The notes beneath the pieces are model-generated. The model saw nothing but the letters and a program-made list of their open reading frames with translations. It made no database searches and had not been told where the DNA came from. A DNA stretch of 64,000 nt from positions 160,888,727-160,952,726 of the forward strand of contig JAVHZZ010000004.1 in assembly GCA_036250195.1 (NCBI GenBank). Reading direction: 5' to 3'. Positions 12,569 through 23,700 of this stretch are shown here, one piece after another; within the stretch, counting starts at the first letter, position 1, and every line of letters begins with the position of its first letter. The position numbers and the translations under genes were made by a program. Source of the stretch: Mixophyes australis (taxonomy: Eukaryota > Chordata > Amphibia > Anura > Limnodynastidae).

Positions 12569-12990
12569 GCAGGGAGGGCTTAGGGTTATAGCATCTGTGC
12601 ACCACACTTGCTGACCAGCTCAAGGTTCCCTGTAGATACTCTGCCCGAATTCTGCCTGATCTTTGTTGAGACCTTTGGCTTGTTCTGGACGCAGCTTGTT
12701 TCTGATTACCCCTGACCTCTGCCTGCCTATTGGATTCTCCTTGCTCTCAAGCTGCCCTGACCTTTTGGCCTGTCCCCGATTATCCTGTTTGCTACGGATC
12801 CATGACCCTTGGACTGTACCTGGATATTGTCTCCTGTATTCCGGTTACTCCTCCTACCTCCTCACTACGGTGTCTGCACATAAAGAATTAAGACCTGGGG
12901 GCATTCGAGTACCTGAGAGCACAGCTAGCTCTACAGGAAAGGCGACTGCTATAGGTGAAGACCTCTCACCACCTGTTCTAGAGGTGTATG

Positions 12991-14915
12991 CAGGGCTGCC
13001 AAGAAGAATTCAGGGCCCGGGTACAACAAATTCATGGGGCCCCCCTCATAGTGAAGTAAGCCCCAAAATTTTTTTGCGCCGCCTGACGGCGGCGCAAAAA
13101 AAGTTAGGTGTATGGTCATATATTCAGGGGCGTGGCTAGCCAAACGGCAGTGCAAAAATTTTGGGAGGTGTGGTCATTTGGGGGCATGGCAAACGTGCCA
13201 TTGGGGCGTGGCTAACATAAAAACCACTAGGCTCTCAATTCGCCGGAGTGTCACATATGTTCAAGCACTCCTGACTTTCAGGACATCTACCACCACAGGG
13301 TAGTATACAAACAATGCAGTGTGTACACAAACAGTTAAGTCTTGGCCTACACCTTACATTGGACACAACATTCACCAAAAATTGGTATTGTCCCTACTAG
13401 AATCACAACATTTCACACACTGTGCTGCTCTCTCCTACCTGTTCTTCTCACTTTCTCCACCTGTGGCTGCTGCTTTCTTTAGTTGTGGCTTGTCCGGATC
13501 CAGAAATGTTGAAGGACCTATTTTGAAAAAAAAATGGCTACATTTAGAAAATTACAGCCAGCCCCAGCGTTAAATCAATAGCACCCACGATTAATAATTA
13601 GGCCTTCCTCCAGCCCCAACATTAAAATAATACTATTCACATTTAATAAATAAACCTATTTCCCTTCCTGCAAACAGCCCCAGCAATACCTATTTCCCGC
13701 AACCATCACTGCCATTAAATAATTCATAGTCACATTTAATAAATAGACCTCATTCTCCCTAAACTCACCCCAAGATTCAATAGCCCCCAAACCACCCCAT
13801 CTTAAATTAATAGTCCCTACTATTAAATTGCCTCACCATCACCCTACAAACAAAATAGCGCCCATTAATTAGCTGCCACCTACCTCACACACATTACATT
13901 GCAACAAGCCCCCTGTGCCATTACACACACAATACTGTGCCCCTTCATCACAACTACACTGTACCCCCTTATGCTCACACTGCGACCTCCATGCTGCTTT
14001 TCCCCCTTCTTTTTTTACTTTGTGCCTCTCTCCCACTTTTTTTCCTCCTCTGTTCCTCTCTCCCACTTTTTTTTATTCCTCTGTGGCTCTCTCCTTTTTT
14101 TCCTCCTCTGTTCCTCTCTCCCACTTTTTTTTTTATTCCCCTGTGGCTCTCTCCTTTTTTTCCTCCTCTGTTCCTCTCTCCCCAATTTTTTTTTATTCCT
14201 CTGTGGCTCTCTCCTTTTTTTCCTCCTCTGTTCCTCTCTCCCCAATTTTTTTTATTCCTCTGTGGCTCTCTCCTTTTTTTCCTCCTCTGTTCCTCTCTTC
14301 CACTTTTTTGTTTATTCCCCTGTGGCTCTCTCCTTTTTTTCCCTCCTCTGTTCCTCTCTCCCACTTTTTTTCCCCTCCTCTGTTCCTCTTTACCCAATTT
14401 TTTTTTATTCCTCTGTGGCTCTCTCCTTTTTTTCCTCCTCTGTTTCTCTGTCCCCTTTCTTTATAGTACTGTCCCTCTCTGTTTTCCTCCCCTTGCCTCT
14501 CCGTTTCTTTACTTACCTTTTGTCAACTTCTTTCTTTTCTTTTCTGCTCTTCTGTCTCCTCTTCTGTCTTCTTTCTTCCTGCTGGCTGCGGCGCTCCTCA
14601 CTGACTGACAGGCGTGACTTGATGACGTCACGCCCGGCAGTCAGTGTGAATGGAGGAGAGGAGGGACACGGCGCCGCGCGATCACGTGAGTATTTTTTTT
14701 TTTTTTAATTTATTCTTCCTCCCAGCTCCCAAGAAACCCAAGACCCCCCCTCCCCCCCCGCAGGGAAAAAAAAAATAAAAAGTTTAAAAAAAAAGCGCAA
14801 GACAGAAAAATAAAAAAAAATAAAATTAATTAGCAGCGAGGGCCCGGCCCGGGCCCCCTGGCATGGCCGGGCCCGGGTAAACTGTACCCGCTCCCCCCCC
14901 CTCTCGGCGGCCCTG
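12991..14915. mobile_element. Non-autonomous hAT-type DNA transposon B
   Basis: Ends CAGGGCTGCC (12991) and GGCGGCCCTG (14915), imperfect inverted repeats. An exact 8-bp target duplication (ggtgtatg, 12983-12990 and 14916-14923) shows transposition into the gypsy LTR. Subterminal GGGCCCGGGTA blocks recur at both ends. The interior carries an AT-rich core (about 13425-13900) similar to that of element A, then a 60-bp polypyrimidine minisatellite. No transposase is encoded. The 269-aa and overlapping frames at 13899-14708 are read through the minisatellite and are not genes. Confidence 0.9.
14021..14455. repeat. 60-bp polypyrimidine minisatellite inside hAT B
   Basis: The marker CTGTGGCTCTCTCC recurs at about 14081, 14141, 14201, 14260, 14320 and 14412, a 60-bp period; the spacing before the last copy is altered. 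One strand is almost pure C/T, the other G/A. Unit differences lie mostly in T-run length. Long open frames on both strands are a side effect of the period being a multiple of three. Confidence 0.9.
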
Positions 14916-14945
14916 GGTGTATGTCAGTGGTTGTTAGCCGTAACA

Positions 14946-15760
14946 CTTTATCCCTTGACCGATAAGGGAAAGTGGGTCTCTCCCTTTATATGCAGCCCAA
15001 AAGAAGGGTGAGTTCCACTCATCTTGTAGTTAAAGTCTTACAAGAAAAGGCACTGTTTCAAGAGAAAAAGAAAAGCTCTTTTTCAATGGTTTGCTCAACT
15101 TTAATTTAGTAAATAAATGAAAAAATGTGAAACATTTATTTCTGTTGCTCACCTTCTAGTGCATCCCAGGATTGAGTTATAAATATAAATGACCCCTTTT
15201 TTTATGTGGTAGTTCATCTAGTTTTATATATGATATGCCTTCACAGCCTTCTTTTGTGGCTTTGTGATCTTTACAATGCAATCATCTCGTATTTGTAAAA
15301 CAAATAAATAAAGATGGCCACATAGGGGTGCCAGGAGTGCAGATATTCAAATTAAACCCGTATACATGGAATACCATATTTATAAGGATACCTACAGCTA
15401 TTCAGAAAGTATGACAATCCTTCATTTTATACTGCCCAACGTTTGTTTAGTAAATAAATGAAAAACCCATTATATTGAATTATTGCGTCAATTTCCTGAA
15501 ACTACTATGCATTCTAGCCTTAAAGAATCCAATTGTATTGTCTGAAAATGCAGCGTCTTACGGAAAAAAAAAAAATATGATTTGTGTGATTACGGCACAG
15601 AAAATATAGGAGGAACATAAAAGTACCAGAGTAAAATCGCTACAGAGGTGAAAAAATGCATTAGCAGAGAAGGGTTTATTATAGATATAGGACCCTTACC
15701 ATAATAAAGTATGCTTATATGGAATCCTGGTAATATGTTTTAGGCCGAGATATTACATAT
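14946..15760. other. Intergenic sequence, no gene recognised
   Basis: AT-rich, no recognisable gene, repeat boundary or RNA. Confidence 0.5.
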
Positions 15761-15879
15761 TGGGGCTCATGTTAAGTTGAACGTAAATCTCGGAATTAGT
15801 GCTTTGTGCACTTGCCCAGAACTAAAAATAAACTACTATATGCCAAGAACGCAATTTGTTCAACTTAACATGAGCCCCA
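15761..15879. mobile_element. 119-bp MITE with perfect 22-bp terminal inverted repeats
   Basis: Positions 15761-15782 are the exact reverse complement of 15858-15879 (both start TGGGGCTCATG read inward). The 75-bp centre has no coding capacity. A 3-bp ATT on each side of the GGGGCTC core could be the target duplication, but the boundary is ambiguous. Superfamily not assigned. Confidence 0.8.
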
Positions 15880-15894
15880 TTATCTGAAAAAGCT

Positions 15895-15897
<3 letters not shown>

Positions 15898-15939
<42 letters not shown>
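15898..15939. repeat. (TA)n microsatellite
   Basis: Pure TA run that ends directly at the left arm of the inverted-repeat element 15941-16665. Confidence 0.95.
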
Positions 15940-15940
<1 letters not shown>

Positions 15941-15941
<1 letters not shown>

Positions 15942-16665
15942 CAATGTAAAGTAAGAAATGAAGAAGGACGGCGCCTTCAGGTGTTAACACAATAATACAG
16001 AATATACAATCAGGAAGTCTCTCATACATATGTGTGTTCCCAATTCATAAATAAAGTGGTAAATATGGAGCACCCAAAGATAGTTCTTTTTAACACCTAG
16101 GGCCACCCGACATATGTTCATGCGTACCAGCAAGTGCCTGAAAATACAGCTATGTAGTGCAGACAGCTATAGGTGATATCCCTCTTAGCAGCACAGGTCC
16201 TAGCTTGCACCGATGTGTGGGGTATATACAGCATATGGTGTAATACACAAATGATATCCTTCACCCAATTTCTAGTGATATATGCGTACCAGAAAATAGG
16301 AAATAAACCGCTTATCTGTGTATCTGCATCTCAGACACTCAGGAACAGCACCACTGTCACCATGGTATGAGCAGTAAATCTGTATATCTGCTTCTCAATT
16401 ATTTTTGAACCGCACACTGTTCTCACGATTTCTCCCTTCCAATGGTTTGAAATGTTCCTCCTCACAGCAAACAGACAGGGTGTGTCTGTGTCAGTGAAGG
16501 ATATCATTTGTGTTAAAAAGAACTATCTTTGGGTGCTTCATATTTACCACTTTATTTATGAATTGGGAACACACATATGTATGAGAGACTTCCTGATTGT
16601 ATATTCTGTATTATTGTGTTAACACCTGAAGGCGCCGTCCTTCTCCATTTCTTTCTTTACATTGT
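15941..16665. mobile_element. Inverted-repeat (foldback-like) element with 156-bp arms
   Basis: Positions 15941-16096 and 16510-16665 are inverted copies of equal length with only a handful of mismatches. A second inner pair, 16244-16263 against 16494-16513 (ATGATATCCTTCAC and its complement), overlaps the right arm. The 410-bp centre encodes nothing recognisable. Such symmetry fits a non-autonomous DNA transposon or foldback element, or a local inverted duplication. No target duplication could be assigned. Confidence 0.75.
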
Positions 16666-19119
16666 TTCCTGATTAAGCATCCGGCTCTTGAAGGCTGGCT
16701 GCCACACATAACTGTGGAGGTCTTCTACCGTTCCATTATATTTACTATCTGCTATAACTAAAGAGTTTTATAAGAACCAAATACTAGGTTAAGCGCCATA
16801 TAGATATCTTGACTTTCCCATATGTATATTACATGTTACAAACAACCAGAAGTATAGTTATTATAATTAAAGCATTATCAAATTGGTCATTCTAAATCAT
16901 TCCCTAAGTATTTGTCCATATTTGGAAAATCAGCCTGCTAACTACTGCTCTTTTACATAGTGCTTGTGTGTGTCATATGTATTTCTAGTATCTAGTAATT
17001 CCTATAACTAGGAGCAATGAACAGTAACAACAATGATTATGATTGACAATCATGTTTCTATTCCATATACATTGACCTTGAAAATGGAATAATGTCAAAG
17101 TTGGCACTGCTTTGATCAAAGTTCAGCGTTTGCGCTTAGGGCAAGAAATGACACCTAGTAGGTGTTCAGACCTTATGCCATTATCTGAGAAATTTCTCTT
17201 GTTACAAACTGATATTCACAGCTAGAGCCACTGATCTATAAAATGTGTCAATCAATACGTATCTTAACACAATGCCATTTCCAGCATCAACTTTCGTTCA
17301 GGCACACATTCACTGTGTTTCAGCGAGCCATTTACTTTGTGCTTGAAGACAGCTGGTAGCATATTCCACATGAAGACTTTGCAGAAGAAAGAATGTCTGC
17401 AAGATCCATCTTTAGTCCTGACCATGAATAAATGTTATAAGACCAGTATCTAGAACATTCATTTAGTACCAAAGCATGTTGTGGAATTTTAACTTGCAAT
17501 CAATGCACTGAAATGTATTTCACTCCCAGCAGGAATCAGGATGTATAAGACATCTGAGAACAGATATCTGTCAATGTAGATAGATTACTATAAGTCTGGC
17601 TGAGAAAATGGTGTAATAAAACAAAACAGAGTTTGATTATTTTTTTGCGTGGGGGTGGGTGGGGTAATTGTTTTTGCACTATTTATTTTGTATTCTTATG
17701 TTTAGGTAAAGTTTGTTGGTTAAACTACAGTGAAAGCATTAAGTATTGAATACAGTTTTGTTTTTATAGAATGTGACTTTTGGGAGACTGAGAAAAGGGT
17801 ATTAGTTTATACAGCTCCAAAACCGTGCCCATTACTTTAAAGGAAAAGTAATCCACACTCCTAATCATAGGAACTGTAAAAGTGTAAATATGTTAAATAT
17901 GTGATATAAAGGTCGTATTTGATAGTTACTAGTACAGAAAAGCTTTCATGGCTCTACAGCCCCTTTGGAAGACCAGATTATTATATAATATATTCTTCCC
18001 ACTTGGCAGCCAGCTAGTTGCCATGGCACTCATTCATCTTCACTAAATTCCAGATATAAGAGGAATAGGAGACAAATGTAACTTTTTTTCTCATGGTCTC
18101 ACCAGTCCAATCAAACCAGAAGAGATGAGTGCTGTGGACAGTGGGTCCCAAGAAACAACACATCCAGTCTCAAATTTTCTGTAGTGCTATCAGACAACTG
18201 TATGTTAAGAATAACTATATTAGTATAAATAAAGATGAGCAGACATCAAGACTTTCCATTGCACTTAATTTAATTTAATTAGCCAATAATTATATTCTAT
18301 CATTGTTCAAATATTTTTCCCTATTTATCGTATGAGTAAAGCTCAAAGTGATACTTCAAATTGTTTTTCTTTTTTATATCCCTCTTTACAATTTCCTATG
18401 TGTTTGACACACATCCCCCATGTTTTACAAAACGGATTTAACTGTGATTTTTTTTGCAGTCACAATTCCCCTAGGTACTTCAGCCCAATGCTGACTAGGC
18501 TTAGGCTGTTTGACATTATGACAGTTTCAACCCATGCTGATTGTCCCCACCATTTCTGTAACCAGTCCAGGCGAAGAGCGCTGGTGCTTAGATCACTTTT
18601 GGAAAGGGGGGGAAGAATGTTTCCTTAAATTATTAATTTAAACAATTTTTTAACAATGCGAAGGTCGTTGTACCATCTCTCTAGCAGCTGCAAGAAATAT
18701 GGCTCTAGACAGGTTTATATGCGGCTGTGTCCAGGTCTGGCCCAGTCGCCTTTACAGGAACATGTCTTTACTCTACCCTGCCTACTACTTAGCCACCCCT
18801 TACCTCCTGCCTCTCTAAATGGAAGGAAGTAAGATGTGTCTGAATCTGCATACGAACATATCCATATGCATTTCTTTGTACACATGTGCAGGGGGGAAAT
18901 GCATATTCTATGTTAAACAAGCAGATGTAGGTCCAACACAGCATGAGTTCCTGCAATTATTATTTTTAAAATTGTTTCTTTAATTGATTCTAAAATACAT
19001 TAATAAATGTTTGAATGACACATACATATTTGACCAAAAAGTGGAGTGGCAGGAAATGTAAGGATTAGCTACACAAACCCTTGAAAATAGTGTTGTCAGT
19101 ATGACTTCATACGTTTATT
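16666..19119. other. Intergenic sequence, no gene recognised
   Basis: AT-rich with one G-rich tract near 17647-17663. The frame at 18332-18628 has no domain I recognise. No repeats with clear ends. Confidence 0.45.
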
Positions 19120-19172
19120 GACTATCTCTACTTCTACTACTTTTACTGGCCACTTGCAGAATTAATTTTCAT

Positions 19173-19238
<66 letters not shown>

Positions 19239-19287
19239 AAATCAATTCTGCAAGTCACCAGTAAAAGTAGTAGAAGTAGAGATAGTC
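19120..19287. repeat. Inverted repeat flanking a (TA)n(TG)n microsatellite
   Basis: Two 49-nt arms (19120-19168 and 19239-19287) are near-perfect reverse complements with about three mismatches. The loop is nothing but a TA run passing into TG. Single-stranded, this would be a long hairpin with an AT-melting loop. It may be a MITE remnant whose centre was replaced by slippage, or a template-switch product. Confidence 0.85.
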
Positions 19288-19303
19288 ATATATATATATT
19301 AGA

Positions 19304-19305
<2 letters not shown>

Positions 19306-19370
<65 letters not shown>
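19306..19370. repeat. (TA)n microsatellite
   Basis: TA run with one CA interruption, shortly after the inverted repeat 19120-19287. Confidence 0.95.
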
Positions 19371-19372
<2 letters not shown>

Positions 19373-19773
19373 TATCATAAAATAAGAGATCTAAATACAC
19401 AGAAAATACAGATTGAAAGAAACTTGAGGAATTCAGAAAATAATGTATATTCCACAGAAACACATGGGATAAATTTACTAAGAAGCTTGTTTGGTGGTGG
19501 TTTAGTGCTTCAAACCGGACGATGTGTGGTGGATTTGAAACGGCTAAACCGCTGGTGGTTTATTAAAACTGTCAGCAGTTTAGCCAAAACCGCCTTAAAA
19601 CCACAAGGGAAAAGACAGGTTTTTCTTACCTGCTTCTTATTGGCTTAATAGCTGAAACATGCTGTTTGAGCTATCTTGTCATTCAGAACATAAGTCATTC
19701 AGAGCTATTGGCATATAAATTATAGGGACAATCAGTATTTATTAATTAAGGGGCAAAGTTAAACTTTTTCTCA

Positions 19774-19833
19774 ATTGTAACGCGCTACAGAATTTACTGG
19801 CACTATATAAGTAAATGATTATGATAATGATGT
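19774..19833 (+). mobile_element. LINE-like 3' tail fragment
   Basis: CGCGCTACAGAATTTACTGG followed by CACTATATAAGTAAATGATTATGATAATG matches, with changes, the common 3' end seen in this window's SINEs and at 37580 and 55716. Only the tail remains; the LINE family is not identified. Confidence 0.5.
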
Positions 19834-20132
19834 GAGCAAATCTTATTTTTCATTATATTAAAGGGACAGTATTATTGTATTATTATATTATGGGGCACTA
19901 TCTAGTGCCACATGTGTGCATCATAAATAATTATTGCAATAATTAATTAGCAATCAAATAGTATTGCTCAGTTAATATAAATAGATGCTGATATTTCCCC
20001 CATAATAGTATACAATAATATTGTCCCCCTAATTTAATGAAAAATAAAATGTACCCCCATAAGTTAACTATAAATAAATTTTTCCCCTAAATCACTAAAT
20101 AATCATTGCTCCCGTAATTTATAATTTAATGG

Positions 20133-20790
20133 TGTCACGACTGTTAGTGGGTGTATGACTGGTAGAAGGTACCTGCTGTTGTTGGCGCAACTCAGAGGAA
20201 GGCGCGGAGTCTAACGTGCCCCTGGTATTCACCAGGAACCCCCGCAAGGAAGTATGGACTCCGCTGCAGGGACACGCAGGTCGCGGTCCTTCCTAGAGTC
20301 CACAGCGAGATACAAGGGGGTGTCAGACAGGCCGGTTCAGCAACGTTCAGGTAGAGGAGGTACAAAAGGGAAATCCAGAAGAATGGTGAGGCAAGCCGAG
20401 TCGGTAATCTTCAGGGAGCGCGGTACAAAGGCAGAATCCAGATAGGGGTGGTCAAACGGTCCGGGTCAAAAGGGTCACAGGCAGCACGAGGAAGGTCAGG
20501 AACAATATAGCAACTGGTACACAGAAACGCTGGAGGCAGGAAGACCTGATACTCTGGCACTGACTAAAGGACAGGAAGGGGTTTAAATAATGAGAGGATC
20601 CAATCAGCTTCAGCGCTGAGCGCTGTCATACCTGCCGCCGGGAATACATAGCGTCCCGTTGCCTAGCAACGGGGCGCGTCATACTGCGGGGGAAATAGAT
20701 GGCAGGGGAATCCGGAAATGACGCGTCTGGTTGCCTAGCAACCAGACGCGCGATCACCCAGTCAGGCGGCCGTGCGGACGGCGCCTGACA
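20133..20790 (-). repeat. 3' LTR of the gypsy element
   Basis: Read on the minus strand it begins TGTCAGGCG and ends CGTGACA, the TG...CA ends expected of an LTR. It shows no difference by eye from 25029-25686 at an offset of 4896 bp. The last 37 nt of the pol frame lie in it. The plus-strand 63-aa frames in both LTRs are chance frames. Confidence 0.97.
20658..20742. promoter_or_regulatory. Two RFX X-box palindromes in the 3' LTR
   Basis: GTTGCCTAGCAAC at 20658-20670 and 20730-20742, duplicates of those in the 5' LTR. In this position they could act on flanking sequence. Confidence 0.6.
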
Positions 20791-23700
20791 GTATACCCTC
20801 CTCTTCCTCCTCCTGTTTGAAGGAACTTTTTAAGAATTCTCGGAGCGTGAAGGTCCTGCTTGTCCACCCATGATCTCTCCTCTGGGCCAAATCCTCTCCA
20901 ATGGACCAGAAATTGCTGTTTGCCACGAAGAATGCGAGAGGCCAAGATCCGACTGACTTCGAATTCAGTTCCATAAGAGGTTTGTATTGGTGGGGGACGA
21001 CCAGGAGGTCGATAGAATTTATTGAGTACCAGTGGTCGTAGTAATGAGACATGAAAAGTATTATGACATCTCAGAGAAGGAGGAAGTTTCAATCTGAAGC
21101 ATACAGGATTAATGACTTGCATGATGGTGTACGGACCAATAAATCGAGGCGCCATCTTCATAGAAGGAACCTTTAGTCTTAGGTCCCGGGTGGATAGCCA
21201 TACCTGGTCTCCCACCTTTAAGAGAGGAGTGGCCCTCCGATGACGATCTGCAAAGATCTTGTGATGCTGAGTAGCCTTGAGTAAAGCCGTCTTAGTCTTA
21301 GCCCAAATGAGAGAAAATTCCCGATAAAGAGTATCTACGGCTGGCACCGATGAAGAGGACACTGGAAAAGGATCCGGAAACACAGGGTGAATTCCGTATA
21401 CAATAAAGAACGGAGAGAATCCGGTAGACTCATGAATGTGTTGATTATGGGAGAACTCCGCCCAAGGAAGGAATTGAGACCATTTATTCTGGTTGTCGGA
21501 GGTAAAACAGCGGAGGAATGTCTCGAGATCCTGATTGATTCGCTCCGTCTGTCCGTTGGTTTGCGGATGGTATCCTGAAGAGAATTTCAATTCTATGTTT
21601 ACTTTTTTACAAAAGGTTCTCCAAAACTGGGATGTAAATTGGACTCCGCGGTCCGAAATGATCTCCTTCGGGCACCCATGTAGTCTGAATATCTCCTTGA
21701 TAAAGATATCCGCCAGACGACTGGCCGTGGGCAGTCCAGTTAGAGGAATAAAATGTGCCATCTTCGAAAATCGATCAATAACCACCCAGATAGTGGTAAA
21801 CCCTGCACTGAGGGGTAGGTCTGTGATAAAATCCATGGCCACACTCTCCCAAGGAGCATCGGGGATAGGAAGTGGACGAAGAAGGCCTGCCGGGACTCTT
21901 CTACAAGTCTTGTGTTGAGCACAAGTAGTGCAGGAAGCAATAAATCTCTCAATATCGGCACGTACATTAGGCCACCAGAAGCGTCGGCAAAGCAGCGATG
22001 TAGTCTTCTTTATTCCAGCATGGCCGGCAATGCGGGATGAATGAGCCCACTGCAGGGTCTTGAACCGGAGATGGGGTTCCACAAATGACCGGCCTGGAGG
22101 AGGAGAGGACGTTTTGGTCCTAGTAAGGGCTACGATATTAGAAGGATCAATAATATGCTGCGGAATCAATGGTCTTAAACGATCGGAATCGTCAAATGAG
22201 CGAGATAATGCATCGGCACGTCCATTCTTGGCTCCCGGGCAGAATGTGAGTTTCATGTCAAATCGAGCAAAGAAGGATGCCCAGCGGGCTTGCCGAGGAT
22301 TAAGGCAACGAGCCTCTTGAATGAACACTAGATTCCGATGGTCGGTAAACACAGTAACAGGAAATATAGCTCCCTCCAACAGATGTCGCCACTCCTCCAG
22401 AGCCGCCTTGATGGCCAGTAATTCCTTGTCCCCTATTCCATAATTACATTCGCTTGGAAGAAATCGTCTGGAGAAAAACCCACACGGGTTGTGTGAACCA
22501 GCCGGAGACTCTTGAAAAAGCACCGCCCCAATGCCTACTGAGGATGCATCTACCTCTAGGAAGAAAGGTCGTTCTTGATCTGGCTGGGACAGAACTGGGG
22601 CTGAAGAGAATGCTTTCTTTAATGTTATGAAGGCAGACATGGCCTCCGAAGACCAGACCCTAGGGTTGGCAGTCTTCCTGGTTAACGCTGTAATGGGGGC
22701 TATAATGGTGGAGAATCCCTGAATAAATTGGCGATAATAGTTTGCAAAGCCGATGAACCTTTGAATGGCTTTAAGGCCTTGTGGCTGAGGCCAGTCCAGA
22801 ATAGCTGACACCTTGGTGGGATCCATACAAAGACCTTGACTTGACACGATGAAACCAAGAAAAGATACCTGACTAATCTCAAACACACATTTCTCCAGCT
22901 TGCAATAGAGGTGGTGTCTCCGAAGTCTACGTAAGACCTCCTTTACTTGTTCCCGATGAGTCTTCAGATCTTTAGAAAATATTAATATATCGTCTAGATA
23001 TACTACCACAGAAGTGTATAACAGGTCATGAAAGATATCGTTAACGAAGGTTTGGAAAATGGCTGGGGCGTTGCAGAGGCCGAAGGGCATCACCAGGTAC
23101 TCGAAATGTCCATCTCTGGTGTTAAAGGCCGTTTTCCATTCGTCTCCCTCCTTGATGCGAATTAAATTATAGGCCCCACGGAGATCTAATTTGGAAAAGA
23201 TTTGAGATCCACTGAGTTTGTCAAAGAGGTCGGAGATGAGAGGTAGTGGATATCGATTTTTGACAGTGATGCGGTTGAGAGGACGATAATCAATACAAGG
23301 CCGAAGAGACCCATCCTTCTTCTTAACAAAAAAAAATCCTGCACCCGCTGGGGAAGTAGATTTGCGGATAAATCCCCGTCTCAGGTTTTCTGAAATATAT
23401 TGAGACATGGCTGACGTCTCTGGACGAGATAAAGGGTAGGTCCGCCCTTTGGGGATGGGTTGGTCAGGAGATAAAACAATAGCGCAATCCCAGGGACGAT
23501 GAGGAGGCAAGATCTCCGCTTCCACTTTACTGAATACATCCTGGAATTCCATATAGGCCTCAGGAAGGTGGGTTAGCTCGGACTGAGCCATTACTAGACA
23601 TTTAGGAGGCAAAACTCTAGACAGACATTCGAAGCGACATCCTTCACCCCATGACATAACTTGAGCGTGGTCCCAATCCATCTGAGGAGAATGTCTTCTC

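Larger units (their letters stand above)
12357..14945 (+). mobile_element. Ty3/gypsy-type LTR (solo or relict), interrupted by hAT element B
   Basis: Starts TGTCAGGCC at 12357 and ends GCCGTAACA at 14945. Removing the hAT insertion (12991-14915 plus one TSD copy) leaves an LTR of about 656 bp, close to the 658 bp of the intact element at 20133-25686, whose sense LTR runs TGTCAGGCG to CGTGACA. The promoter is shared too: CTGATTGGAT...TATTTAA occurs in both. No internal gypsy genes adjoin it and no second LTR is seen, so a solo LTR is likeliest. The expected target duplication is not visible (tacct left, cttta right). The 158-aa frame at 12663-13139 runs across LTR and hAT and is not a gene. 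Confidence 0.7.

Noticed and set aside
12663..13139. 158-aa frame
   Set aside because: It crosses from the gypsy LTR into hAT element B, so it cannot be an old gene.
13899..14708. Long plus-strand frames (up to 269 aa) rich in Phe, Ser, Leu, and a Lys/Arg-rich minus frame
   Set aside because: They lie on the 60-bp minisatellite, whose period is a multiple of three, so open frames arise on both strands without selection.
21387..22320. Plus-strand frames inside the gypsy element
   Set aside because: They are antisense to the intact Pol frame and have no domains.
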